From: Verrucomicrobiota bacterium
Lineage (GTDB): Bacteria > Verrucomicrobiota > Verrucomicrobiia > Chthoniobacterales > UBA10450
Direction: 5' to 3'
Length of the DNA stretch: 7,970 nt
NCBI GenBank assembly: GCA_003219925.1
Contig: QHQU01000074.1
Location: forward strand, 1-7,970
Shown piece by piece: positions 1-6,157 of the stretch. The stretch's first letter is position 1, and each line of letters begins with the position of its first letter. The notes under the pieces are model-generated. The model worked only from the letters and a program-made list of their open reading frames with translations, ran no database searches and had not been told where the DNA came from. The position numbers were made by a program, and so were the translations under genes.

Positions 1-1
1 C

Positions 2-121
2 AACCACGCCCGCTCGCTCATTGGAAAAACAGTAAAAATCGTGGTCTCAAGCACGCTGCAGACCGCCGGCGGGCGCTTGATTTTCGGGGAACTAAAACCT
101 CCGGCCGCCGCAAGCGCCTGA
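2..121 (+). CDS. C-terminal end of a TRAM-domain protein, probably MiaB-type methylthiotransferase (partial)
   Basis: This is the open frame entering from the left edge and ending at TGA 119-121, giving 39 residues. The visible part contains SLIGKTVKIVV and, further on, RLIFGEL. That spacing (a G-K-x-V strand, then a closing L-x-G-E-L strand) is what I know from the TRAM RNA-binding domain at the C-terminus of MiaB/RimO radical-SAM methylthiotransferases. MiaB adds a methylthio group to isopentenyl-adenosine 37 of tRNA. No iron-sulfur cysteines or catalytic domain are in view, so the enzyme identity is inference; another TRAM protein such as RimO, MtaB or a tRNA methyltransferase is possible. 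The gene is convergent with trpS, and the 84 bp between the two stops shows no clear hairpin-plus-T-run terminator. Confidence 0.5.
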   Translation, partial: NHARSLIGKTVKIVVSSTLQTAGGRLIFGELKPPAAASA

Positions 122-205
122 GGAATTACGTTTTCAACCCCTACTCGAATCCGATTACTTTTCGGCGCGAAGCCCAATTTGGATTTGTTCTCACTGAGAC
201 CACCG

Positions 206-1180
206 CTATAGCCCCACCGCCTTGCGCACGCGCTTCATCACTTCTTGGGCGATTGTGTTTGCACGTTCGGCGCCTCGCTCCAAAACATCGTTGATGTAAT
301 TCTTGTCGCGCAAAATTTCGTCGCGCCGCCTTCGCATCGGGACAAAATAATCCCAAAGTTTTTCGAACAACTGCTTTTTGAAATCGCCGTAACCGCGGCC
401 GCCCTTGCGAAACTGTCCACGCATTTCTTCAACTTCATCCTTCGATGCGACCAGCGCGTAAAGTTGCATGATGGTCGATCTATCCGGATTCTTTGGCGCC
501 CCCACCGGCGTTGAATCGGTCACAATGCTCATCACCCGTTTCCGCGTTTCCTTTTCGTCGCCGAAAATGTCGATGGTGTTGCCGTAGCTCTTACTCATTT
601 TTTGGCCATCAATTCCCGGCACCACCTCAGTGCGCGCGTAGATACGTGCTTCCGGTAATTTGAAGATCCGCCCGTCCGGCTCGGACCCAAATGTTTCGTT
701 AATCCGCGCGGCGATGTCGCGGGTGATCTCGATGTGTTGTTTTTGATCTTTCCCTACCGGAACAATATCGCTGTCGTAAATCAAAATGTCGGCCGCCATC
801 AACACCGGGTAGGTGAACAAGCCGGCGGCCGCAGTCGCACCGCGCGCGATCTTGTCCTTGTAGGAATGTGCGAGCTCCAGTCGTGAGACTGGCGTTACGG
901 TCGAAAGAATCCAGGCCAGCTCGGTCACCTGCGGCACATCGCTTTGTAAAAAAAGCGCCGCCTTTTCGGGGTTCAATCCGCAGGCGAGGAAATCGAGCGC
1001 CACTCGCCGGCTGTTTTCGCGTAAAGCGATCGGATCGCGCAGGCTGGTGAGCGCATGATAATCGGCGATAAAGTAGAGCGCTTCGCCTTCGTCCTGCAAG
1101 GCGATCGCCGGCCGCATCATGCCAAAGTAATTGCCAATATGCAGAATGCCGCTCGGTTGAATGCCGGAAAGAATGCGCAT
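206..1180 (-). CDS. trpS: Tryptophanyl-tRNA synthetase
   Basis: This cytoplasmic class I synthetase charges tRNA-Trp with tryptophan using ATP. The 324-residue product has the normal length for bacterial TrpS. It starts MRILSGIQPSG, the usual N-terminus, with the HIGN signature at residues 14-17, the conserved DILIYDSDIVPVGKDQKQH block at 131-149 and KMSKS at 194-198. The frame stays open upstream to an ATG at 1234, but those 18 extra residues are translated from a dispersed repeat (1191-1219) and precede the family's normal start, so I place the start at 1180. No strong Shine-Dalgarno sequence is visible; the repeat ends only 10 nt before the ATG. The gene looks intact and ordinary. It is divergent from the SDR gene and convergent with the TRAM-protein gene. 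Confidence 0.97.
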   Translation of the reverse strand: MRILSGIQPSGILHIGNYFGMMRPAIALQDEGEALYFIADYHALTSLRDPIALRENSRRVALDFLACGLNPEKAALFLQSDVPQVTELAWILSTVTPVSRLELAHSYKDKIARGATAAAGLFTYPVLMAADILIYDSDIVPVGKDQKQHIEITRDIAARINETFGSEPDGRIFKLPEARIYARTEVVPGIDGQKMSKSYGNTIDIFGDEKETRKRVMSIVTDSTPVGAPKNPDRSTIMQLYALVASKDEVEEMRGQFRKGGRGYGDFKKQLFEKLWDYFVPMRRRRDEILRDKNYINDVLERGAERANTIAQEVMKRVRKAVGL

Positions 1181-1190
1181 GGTGTAGCCA

Positions 1191-1219
1191 GAGATTTCTC
1201 GACTTCGCTCGAAATGACA
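1191..1219 (-). repeat. 29-bp dispersed palindromic repeat directly upstream of trpS
   Basis: Read on the minus strand this unit begins TGTCATTTCGAGCGAAG and ends AAATCTC. It matches 6158-6186 at 27 of 29 positions and is related to the reverse complement of 6211-6240. Its core can fold as a short hairpin (CGA against TCG flanked by further pairs). It lies 10 nt before the trpS start codon, so it must be in the trpS leader or its core promoter. In-frame translation gives the FERSREIS peptide, which I recall from spurious N-terminal extensions in many bacterial annotations. Confidence 0.85.
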
Positions 1220-1265
1220 AGTCAATGGCTGCAATCTTTATTACCTTGTTTCTGCGCGGAGCTTA

Positions 1266-1313
1266 TAGGGCAAGCGTTCCCGCTTGCCGTGGCAGACAGG
1301 AATGCCTGCCCTA
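1266..1313. repeat. 48-bp composite palindrome made of two inverted hairpins
   Basis: The left unit is 1266-1288. The right unit, 1291-1313, is its inverted copy, with 18 of 23 positions identical after reverse complementing. The outer ends TAGGGCA and TGCCCTA pair perfectly. The left unit also folds alone: GGCAAGCG, loop TTCC, CGCTTGCC, an 8-bp perfect stem. In the right unit the same stem is kept through two compensatory changes (A-T to G-C and G-C to A-T) and one wobble. It resembles REP/MITE-type elements; I see no transposase here. Confidence 0.85.
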
Positions 1314-1407
1314 CAACGTCGCTATCACGTTAAAAATCCGAGCATATTTCTTGTGGGGCCATATCGCCTTTTTGGGGGATCGTTTTGGCGGAAAGCACCC
1401 AAGACAA

Positions 1408-1534
1408 GGAACACAGACTTTCCAGTCTGTGCGCCTAGCGGAGTTTTACTCCGCTGACTGTGCCGTTTGGGGTGGGTTATTAAGCCGGCGGATTAAAAAC
1501 CCGCTGGGCGCACAGGCCGGGAGGCCCGTGTTCC
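1408..1534. repeat. 127-bp composite palindromic element of four hairpins (REP/MITE-like)
   Basis: The terminal units are 1408-1435 and the inverted copy 1507-1534, with 22 of 28 identical after reverse complementing. The inner units are 1437-1455 and the inverted copy 1487-1505, 15 of 19 identical. Each unit also folds alone: stem 1412-1419 with 1424-1431 (8 bp perfect, TTCC loop), 1437-1443 with 1449-1455 (7 bp perfect), 1487-1493 with 1499-1505 (imperfect) and 1511-1518 with 1523-1530 (8 bp, one mismatch). The spacer between inner units is about 1456-1486. No open frame of interest lies inside. The element begins and ends with GGAACAC and GTGTTCC. Confidence 0.88.
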
Positions 1535-1596
1535 AATGACAAACTGCCGAAATTGCTCGTCAGCCGCGGCAGCCTGAATTAGAAGAACACTCCACC

Positions 1597-2571
1597 ATGC
1601 CTGCTCCTGTCAAACCCGTTTCCGTCGTAACCGGTGGCGCCGGATTTCTTGGATCGCATCTGACCGATCGCCTCTTGGCCGAAGGTCATCGCGTCATCGC
1701 GATCGACAATTTGGTCACTGGGAATGTGGCAAACATCGGCCATCTGGCAGGGAACGAAAATTATCGCTTCGTCAGGCACAACGTTTCCAATTTTATCTTC
1801 CTGCCCGAACAAAAGATCGATTTCGTCTTCCATTTTGCCTCTCCCGCCAGCCCGATCGATTATCTTGAGCTACCGATCCCGACCTTAAAGGTGGGCGCGC
1901 TTGGGACTCACAACACCCTCGGCCTGGCCAAGGACAAGAAGGCCACTTTCGTTCTCGCTTCGACTTCGGAATGCTATGGCGATCCATTGGTGCATCCGCA
2001 GAAGGAGGATTACTGGGGCAATGTGAATCCAATCGGCCCGCGCGGGGTTTACGATGAGGCCAAGCGTTTCGCTGAAGCGATGACCATGGCCTATCACCGG
2101 TATCACGATGTCGATACCAAGATCGTGCGTATTTTTAACACTTACGGACCCCGCATGCGTTTGCACGATGGACGGGTCGTGCCCGCATTCATTGGAGAGG
2201 CCTTGACCGGAAAACCGCTAACGATTTTTGGCGACGGCTCGCAGACGCGATCATTTTGTTACGTGACCGATCTGATCGACGGAATTTTTCGGCTGGCGAT
2301 GAGCGATTTTCATGAACCGGTAAATATCGGCAATCCGCGGGAGATGACGATCAAACAGTTCGCTGAGGAAATTATTCGGATTACCGGAACTAAATCCGGG
2401 ATGGAGTACCGTCCTTTGCCTGAGGATGACCCGAAAGTGCGCCAGCCGGACATTACACGGGCCAAAAAAATTCTGGGCTGGGAGCCGCGCGTGAATTTCG
2501 ATGAGGGTATTCGAAAGACGATAGATTACTTCAAGCAACACACCGAGCTGGTAGAGGGAACCACTAAATGA
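1597..2571 (+). CDS. uxs: UDP-glucuronate decarboxylase (UDP-xylose synthase), extended SDR family
   Basis: The family converts UDP-glucuronate to UDP-xylose with tightly bound NAD, in the cytoplasm, feeding polysaccharide or glycan synthesis. The 324-residue product starts with a short tail, then the Rossmann NAD motif TGGAGFLGS at residues 12-20 and D37 at the end of the second strand. FASPASPIDY (80-89) and the run STSECYGDPLVHP (122-134) followed by YWGNVNPIGPR (139-149) are hallmarks of the UXS branch. The catalytic pair is Y152 and K156 (YDEAK), and RIFNTYGPRM lies at 178-187. It is intact and of usual length. A weak purine run (AGAAGAA, 1581-1587) precedes the ATG. The stop overlaps the next ATG by 4 nt, so it is probably cotranscribed with the Amuc_1102-like gene. 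A related sugar-nucleotide epimerase or dehydratase is possible but less likely. Confidence 0.9.
   Translation: MPAPVKPVSVVTGGAGFLGSHLTDRLLAEGHRVIAIDNLVTGNVANIGHLAGNENYRFVRHNVSNFIFLPEQKIDFVFHFASPASPIDYLELPIPTLKVGALGTHNTLGLAKDKKATFVLASTSECYGDPLVHPQKEDYWGNVNPIGPRGVYDEAKRFAEAMTMAYHRYHDVDTKIVRIFNTYGPRMRLHDGRVVPAFIGEALTGKPLTIFGDGSQTRSFCYVTDLIDGIFRLAMSDFHEPVNIGNPREMTIKQFAEEIIRITGTKSGMEYRPLPEDDPKVRQPDITRAKKILGWEPRVNFDEGIRKTIDYFKQHTELVEGTTK
2554..2558 (+). promoter_or_regulatory. Shine-Dalgarno sequence for the Amuc_1102-like gene
   Basis: GAGGG lies inside the last codons of the SDR gene, 9 nt before the ATG at 2568. It supports that start and, with the ATGA overlap, translation coupled to the upstream gene. 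It is one of the few recognisable ribosome binding sites in the window. Confidence 0.55.
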
Positions 2572-3140
2572 AACGAACGATTTTAATTAGTGCGATCATT
2601 GTCTCGGCCAGTGTAGCGACGGCAATGGCGCAACCTCGGGGCGCGGTAGATTTTCAATTGCTGAAAATCAGCACCAACTTCATTTCTTCGCCGCAGTTCA
2701 CTTATACCGGCGCGGACCCGTTCCAGGCCGACCAGCGGGAGCGCTGGCTGGAAGTGGAAGTAACCTTTGCCTGCGCGCCTGAGTTTACCGATGAATTGAC
2801 GCTGAAATACTTCATCCTGGTTAATGGCAAATTGCTGACCGGCGAGGTTACGCACGTGAACATTCCGGCAGGCCGTGAAAACCGTTCTGTCATGTACGTT
2901 ACGCCCAAGACATTGCAGCGTTTGATGCTTGGCCGGACCGTTACGAACAATGCGGTGCAAAATACCGCGGTCCAGCTTATCCAGCAGGGCGTGCTGAAAG
3001 ATGAGATAAGCGCTCAGCGAGCGGCGCCGCAATGGTACGCGACTTTGCCGCAAGTCGGGGGGTTGGTCCTGAATAAGAACGAAACTCCCTTTATGCCCTT
3101 GTACTGGGACCGCTACTGCCAAATAAAAACCCCGCGCTAG
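2568..3140 (+). CDS. Exported protein resembling Amuc_1102 of the verrucomicrobial type IV pilus-like cluster
   Basis: The 190-residue protein begins with a clear signal peptide: KR, a hydrophobic stretch at about residues 5-19 and a likely cut after AMA at 19-21. The mature part of about 169 residues has no further membrane segment and looks rich in beta strands, for example LEVEVTFAC at 61-69 and LTLKYFILVNGKLL at 77-90. It has two cysteines, C69 and C184, which could form a disulfide. Its place before a pilM-type gene, its size and its export signal match Amuc_1102, which sits beside the Amuc_1098-1101 genes in Akkermansia. I recall an immunoglobulin-like fold for that protein, but cannot confirm it here. 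The function is unknown; periplasmic or surface action with the pilus-like complex is inference. The start is fixed by GAGGG 9 nt upstream and the 4-nt overlap with the SDR gene. Confidence 0.72.
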   Translation: MKRTILISAIIVSASVATAMAQPRGAVDFQLLKISTNFISSPQFTYTGADPFQADQRERWLEVEVTFACAPEFTDELTLKYFILVNGKLLTGEVTHVNIPAGRENRSVMYVTPKTLQRLMLGRTVTNNAVQNTAVQLIQQGVLKDEISAQRAAPQWYATLPQVGGLVLNKNETPFMPLYWDRYCQIKTPR

Positions 3141-3147
3141 CGCGCGG
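3132..3147 (+). terminator. Short GC-only hairpin overlapping the Amuc_1102-like stop codon, possible weak terminator
   Basis: CCGCGC, loop TAGC, GCGCGG gives a 6-bp perfect stem; CGCGCTAGCGCG at 3133-3144 is also a 12-nt palindrome. The TAG stop is in the loop. The downstream stretch (AAGTTTCTATTTCC) is T-rich but interrupted, so intrinsic termination would be partial at best. Confidence 0.35.
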
Positions 3148-3156
3148 AAGTTTCTA

Positions 3157-3335
3157 TTTCCAATCCCCAAATGCAAATGCCTTCTGGATTTCGATGCACA
3201 AGACGTGGCAAAATGGAGACTCAAGGTGCAAAAGACCCAGAATCTTTAAATGAAAAAGCGAGAACGCGCCCGCGTGACCGGTGTTGAGAATTGGAGGTTG
3301 AGATTTCCCTGGGATTTGGGTTTGGGATTTGGAAC
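3157..3335. repeat. 179-bp element bounded by 25-bp imperfect inverted repeats, before pilM
   Basis: The left end 3157-3181 matches the reverse complement of 3311-3335 at 19 of 25 positions (shared core TTCCAA, CCCAAA, CAAAT). The right end on the plus strand is a GGGATTT/GGGTTT/GGGATTT run. The interior has no credible gene. It fills nearly the whole 204-bp spacer between the Amuc_1102-like gene and pilM and ends 9 nt before the pilM ATG. Terminal inverted repeats with a non-coding centre fit a non-autonomous mobile element, but no target duplication is evident. Confidence 0.55.
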
Positions 3336-3344
3336 TTTTGAATC

Positions 3345-5114
3345 ATGCCCGGGGTAGCTCGCATTTTTACTCTTAACCTCGGGTCGCAGGCGATTTCGGT
3401 AGCAGATTTTCGTCCGCAAAGTGGTGGCGGACTGGTGCTACGCGATTACAAACGGCGCGACCTTGCGATCGAGAATCCGGGGGAGCCGATTCGGCATGCG
3501 CAAATCACCGCCACAATCCGCGAAATATTAAATGAACTAGGGATAAAAAGCGCAAGAGTGAACTACGCGGTCGCGGGACAATCGGTTTTCGCGCGGTTCG
3601 TGAAATTGCCCTCGGTGGAAGAGGAAAAAATCGATCGCATCATTGCTTTCGAGGCCCAACAGAACGTGCCGTTCCCGATTGACGAAGTGGTCTGGGATTA
3701 TCAACTCGTCGGTGGCGGGGCGGATGAGCAACTGCAGGTCGTCCTGGTCGCGATCAAATCCGATTTGCTTGAAGGAATCAATGCCGCGGTGGAAGCGGCG
3801 GGGCTTCGACCGACTGTGATCGGGGTCGCGAACATGGCGCTCTACAACGCCTTTCGTTACAACTACAGCGATGTGACCGATTCGTCGCTCGTGGTCGATA
3901 TCGGCGCTCGCACCACCAATCTGCTCTTCATTGAGCCGGGCAAAATTTTTTCGCGCAGCGTGCCAATCGGCGGCAGTTCAATTACGACAGCTCTGGCAAG
4001 AGAATTCAATGAGCCTTTTGCCGCCGCGGAAACGCGCAAAAGAGAAAGCGGCTTCGTCAGTCTCGGGGGGGCTTACGCCGATCCCGCTGATGTGGACATC
4101 GCGCGGATGTCGAAAATCATCCGGAGCACCATGACGCGTCTGCATGCTGAAATTATGCGGTCGATCAGCCATTATCGGTCCCAGCAGCAGGGCAAAGCGC
4201 CGACGCGAATCTACCTCTGCGGCGGGAGTTCGGGCATGCCGTATATGCGCGAATTTTTTCAAGAGAAATTGCAGGTCCCGATCGAATTCTTTAATCCTGT
4301 GCGCAATGTCGCCATCGCGAACGAGGCGGATGCGCGACAGATTGCGCGATCAGCCCATCTTCTCGGCGAACTCGTTGGTTTGGGTTTGCGTGCGGTCGCG
4401 AGTTGCCCAATGGAATTAAACCTGCGGCCGGCCAGCGTTATCCGCGCCCACGAAGTTGAGCGGCGACGTCCATTCCTGATTGGCGCGGCAGCGTGTGTGA
4501 TTGCGGCTTTGCTCGGCTGGAGCGTTTTTTATATGCACGCCGCAGGGGTCTTGAGCGCGGTTAAGGAGCAGGTGGATGCGAAAGTGGCTACGCTCCGTGG
4601 TTTTCAAACGCGGATTGATGGTATTCGCAAAGAGGCAACTACCCTCGATGGCGTTGCCTCGCCGCTGCTGGAGGCCGTCAGTGCGCGCAGTTTTTGGCCG
4701 CAGTTGTTGGAAGACCTCAACGCCCGATTGCCAAAGGAAAATATCTGGATCACGGAGCTAATTCCATTGTCCAATGGAAAACCGGTTATCGGCGCAGTTA
4801 CGGCGCGGCCGGGTGCAGCGGCTCCCGCGGCCGAACCGGCGGCAACGCCGACTACGGGGGCGCGTGCTGCCGGGGGACGCGCGCAAGGCGGGCCCGCGAT
4901 TGACGGGTTGCTTATTCGGGGATTGTACTTGTGGAATGCCCGGCAACAGGAAGTGGTGGTTGATTATTTCAAGAACCTGGTGGGCTCACCTTTTTTCAAG
5001 ATTGACCCCAAGAATCAGCAGCTGGCGATCAAGCCCACCATGCCGAACAACAATGAGTGGGCATTTCCCTACGAGCTTCAGCTTGACCTAAAACAACCCT
5101 TGGCATTGCCATGA
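3345..5114 (+). CDS. pilM: PilM-PilN fusion protein, type IV pilus inner-membrane assembly (Amuc_1101-like)
   Basis: PilM is an actin-like cytoplasmic protein that binds the N-terminal tail of PilN; together with PilO and PilP they align the pilus machine with the secretin. Residues 1-350 of this 589-residue protein are PilM-like: IFTLNLGSQAISVADF (7-22), the phosphate-binding region VVDIGARTTNLLF (183-195), PIGGSSIT (207-214) and the adenine-side LCGGSSGMPYM (291-301). Residues 357-362, ELNLRP, resemble the INLLP tail of PilN. A membrane helix follows at about 377-397, then a helical region and the PilN-type periplasmic half: FWPQLLEDLNARLP (450-463), WITEL (468-472), GLLIRG (521-526) and NLVGSPFFKI (544-553). 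An Ala/Pro/Gly linker (about 487-518) interrupts that half. The length equals PilM plus PilN. The start fits the family N-terminus, though no good ribosome binding site is seen. It overlaps the next gene by 4 nt. Confidence 0.88.
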   Translation: MPGVARIFTLNLGSQAISVADFRPQSGGGLVLRDYKRRDLAIENPGEPIRHAQITATIREILNELGIKSARVNYAVAGQSVFARFVKLPSVEEEKIDRIIAFEAQQNVPFPIDEVVWDYQLVGGGADEQLQVVLVAIKSDLLEGINAAVEAAGLRPTVIGVANMALYNAFRYNYSDVTDSSLVVDIGARTTNLLFIEPGKIFSRSVPIGGSSITTALAREFNEPFAAAETRKRESGFVSLGGAYADPADVDIARMSKIIRSTMTRLHAEIMRSISHYRSQQQGKAPTRIYLCGGSSGMPYMREFFQEKLQVPIEFFNPVRNVAIANEADARQIARSAHLLGELVGLGLRAVASCPMELNLRPASVIRAHEVERRRPFLIGAAACVIAALLGWSVFYMHAAGVLSAVKEQVDAKVATLRGFQTRIDGIRKEATTLDGVASPLLEAVSARSFWPQLLEDLNARLPKENIWITELIPLSNGKPVIGAVTARPGAAAPAAEPAATPTTGARAAGGRAQGGPAIDGLLIRGLYLWNARQQEVVVDYFKNLVGSPFFKIDPKNQQLAIKPTMPNNNEWAFPYELQLDLKQPLALP

Positions 5115-6034
5115 ACTGGTTTCGCGAAAATCCGTTTTGGAGCGCGTTTATCGCCATTGCAGGTGGCGCCCTCCTCCTTGCCGCGGCTTTGCTTTGGTGG
5201 ACGAAAGGCAGCTATGAAGATGCGATGGCGAAATATCGAGAATCGGCTGCCGAACAAACCCGCTTGGAAAGCGGTAACCCGTATCCAAGCGCGGCGAACG
5301 TGGGCAAAATGAAAACGTATCTCGACAATTACAAAGCCACTTTGGACAAGCTGAAAGCCGAGCTGAAGACGAGAATGTTGACGGAAGCGCCGTTAGCCCC
5401 GAACGAATTCCAGACGCGTTTGCGCCAGGCGATAATCCACACGGCGGAGAACGCCCGAAATAATCGGGTAAAACTGCCGGCCAATTTCTTTCTCGGCTTC
5501 GATGAATTCGTTTCATCGCTGCCCTCTCCGGAAGAGGCGCCGGCGCTTGGCCAGGAACTTTCGCAAGTTCAGCTCTTATTGAATACGATCATCGAGGCGC
5601 GGGTCGATGCCATCACAGCGTTTCATCGACTCTCACATCCGGGGACAGCGACGGGGACTAGCCCGGCGCCTGCCGCAACGCCACGGACTCCCTCGAAGCC
5701 TTCGTCCGGCCTGAAATTGATCGAGCAACGCACGGTCGAGTTCGCAATCTCGGCATCGCCGGCGGCCGGACGTAGAGTTCTCAATCAGATCTCGGCAGAC
5801 AACGAACAATTTTTCATCATTCGTGCGATCTATGTTAAGAACCAGAAGGACAAGGGTCCACCTCGTGAAACTGCTGCCGGGATTGGCGCGGCGATCCCAC
5901 TTCCAACGCCGGTCGTGCCAGCTGGTGTCAGCCCGGCGCCAGCAGCCACCCCGGCTGGGCCGTTAAATTTCATTGTCGGCAACGAACACATCGATCTCTC
6001 CGCCCGCGTGGAGCTCGTTAATTTCAGACTGTGA
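5111..6034 (+). CDS. Amuc_1100-like, PilO-like pilus-associated membrane protein
   Basis: The 307-residue product has a short cytoplasmic tail (MNWFRENPFW), one membrane helix at about 10-30, and a periplasmic part with a coiled-coil-like stretch at about 34-90. It matches my memory of Akkermansia Amuc_1100 at spaced points: FQTRLRQAI then FFLGF at 127-131, LGQELSQVQLLLNTIIE at 146-162, VEFAISASPAAGRRVLNQI at 209-227, FFIIRAIYVKNQ at 234-245, and VGNEHIDLSARVELVNF at 289-305. Tail, helix, coiled coil and small alpha/beta domains also match PilO, which dimerises with PilN. Two Ala/Pro-rich loops (about 177-199 and 250-284) both contain SPAPAATP. It overlaps the pilM-pilN stop by 4 nt (ATGA), so the products are probably made together. 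No ribosome binding site is evident. Confidence 0.87.
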   Translation: MNWFRENPFWSAFIAIAGGALLLAAALLWWTKGSYEDAMAKYRESAAEQTRLESGNPYPSAANVGKMKTYLDNYKATLDKLKAELKTRMLTEAPLAPNEFQTRLRQAIIHTAENARNNRVKLPANFFLGFDEFVSSLPSPEEAPALGQELSQVQLLLNTIIEARVDAITAFHRLSHPGTATGTSPAPAATPRTPSKPSSGLKLIEQRTVEFAISASPAAGRRVLNQISADNEQFFIIRAIYVKNQKDKGPPRETAAGIGAAIPLPTPVVPAGVSPAPAATPAGPLNFIVGNEHIDLSARVELVNFRL

Positions 6035-6061
6035 TGCAGGCACTTCCTCTTCTTTTTCCTC

Positions 6062-6107
6062 TTAATCGTATTCGTATTCGCCGCGGGTCGATTACGAAGA
6101 CGAGTAG
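6062..6107. repeat. Imperfect 19-bp hairpin 28 bp after the Amuc_1100-like gene
   Basis: The arms 6062-6080 and 6089-6107 match at 15 of 19 positions after reverse complementing, with CCGCGGGT between them. The arms are built on a TCGTATTCGTATTCG-type motif. It has no T-run after it, so a standard intrinsic terminator is not supported; it could still act as a transcript stability element. Confidence 0.6.
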
Positions 6108-6157
6108 GAGCAGCATCAGAACGTTGACGATCCAGCAACTCACCGATTCGGCTCCTT

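Larger units (their letters stand above)
1220..1596. other. Divergent spacer between trpS and the SDR gene, mostly repeats
   Basis: This stretch has no credible gene. It contains two composite palindromic elements (1266-1313 and 1408-1534), leaving about 45 bp before the first, 94 bp between them and 62 bp before the SDR start. Open frames across it encode repeat-derived peptides only. Promoters for both divergent genes should lie here. The best I see for trpS is a TAATAA-like box on the minus strand around 1236-1244 without a convincing -35 element, so I call no promoter. Confidence 0.6.

Noticed and set aside
122..205. A bidirectional terminator between the convergent TRAM-gene and trpS
   Set aside because: I could not find a stable stem followed by a T-run on either strand.
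1181..1234. An 18-residue N-terminal extension of TrpS starting at ATG 1234
   Set aside because: It is translated from the dispersed repeat at 1191-1219 and lies before the family's conserved start, so it is almost certainly not translated.
1408..1534. A structured RNA such as a riboswitch before the SDR gene
   Set aside because: The fold is symmetric and made of inverted copies of one unit, which fits a mobile palindromic repeat better than a riboswitch; no known riboswitch core is recognisable.
1266..1534. A CRISPR array, suggested by several similar hairpins in a row
   Set aside because: The units alternate in orientation, belong to different sequences and have no regular spacers.
1225..1539. 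A 104-codon plus-strand open frame in the divergent spacer
   Set aside because: It runs through two palindromic elements and its peptide is entirely repeat-derived; no domain or ribosome binding site supports it.
1553..1582. A sigma-70-like promoter before the SDR gene (TTGCTC, about 16 bp, TGAATT)
   Set aside because: The -10 box matches consensus at only half its positions and such matches are frequent by chance.
2583..3224. A 213-codon minus-strand open frame opposite the Amuc_1102-like gene
   Set aside because: It is antisense to a gene with a clear signal peptide, tight coupling and a matching neighbour set; the antisense product is histidine/arginine-rich with no recognisable motif.
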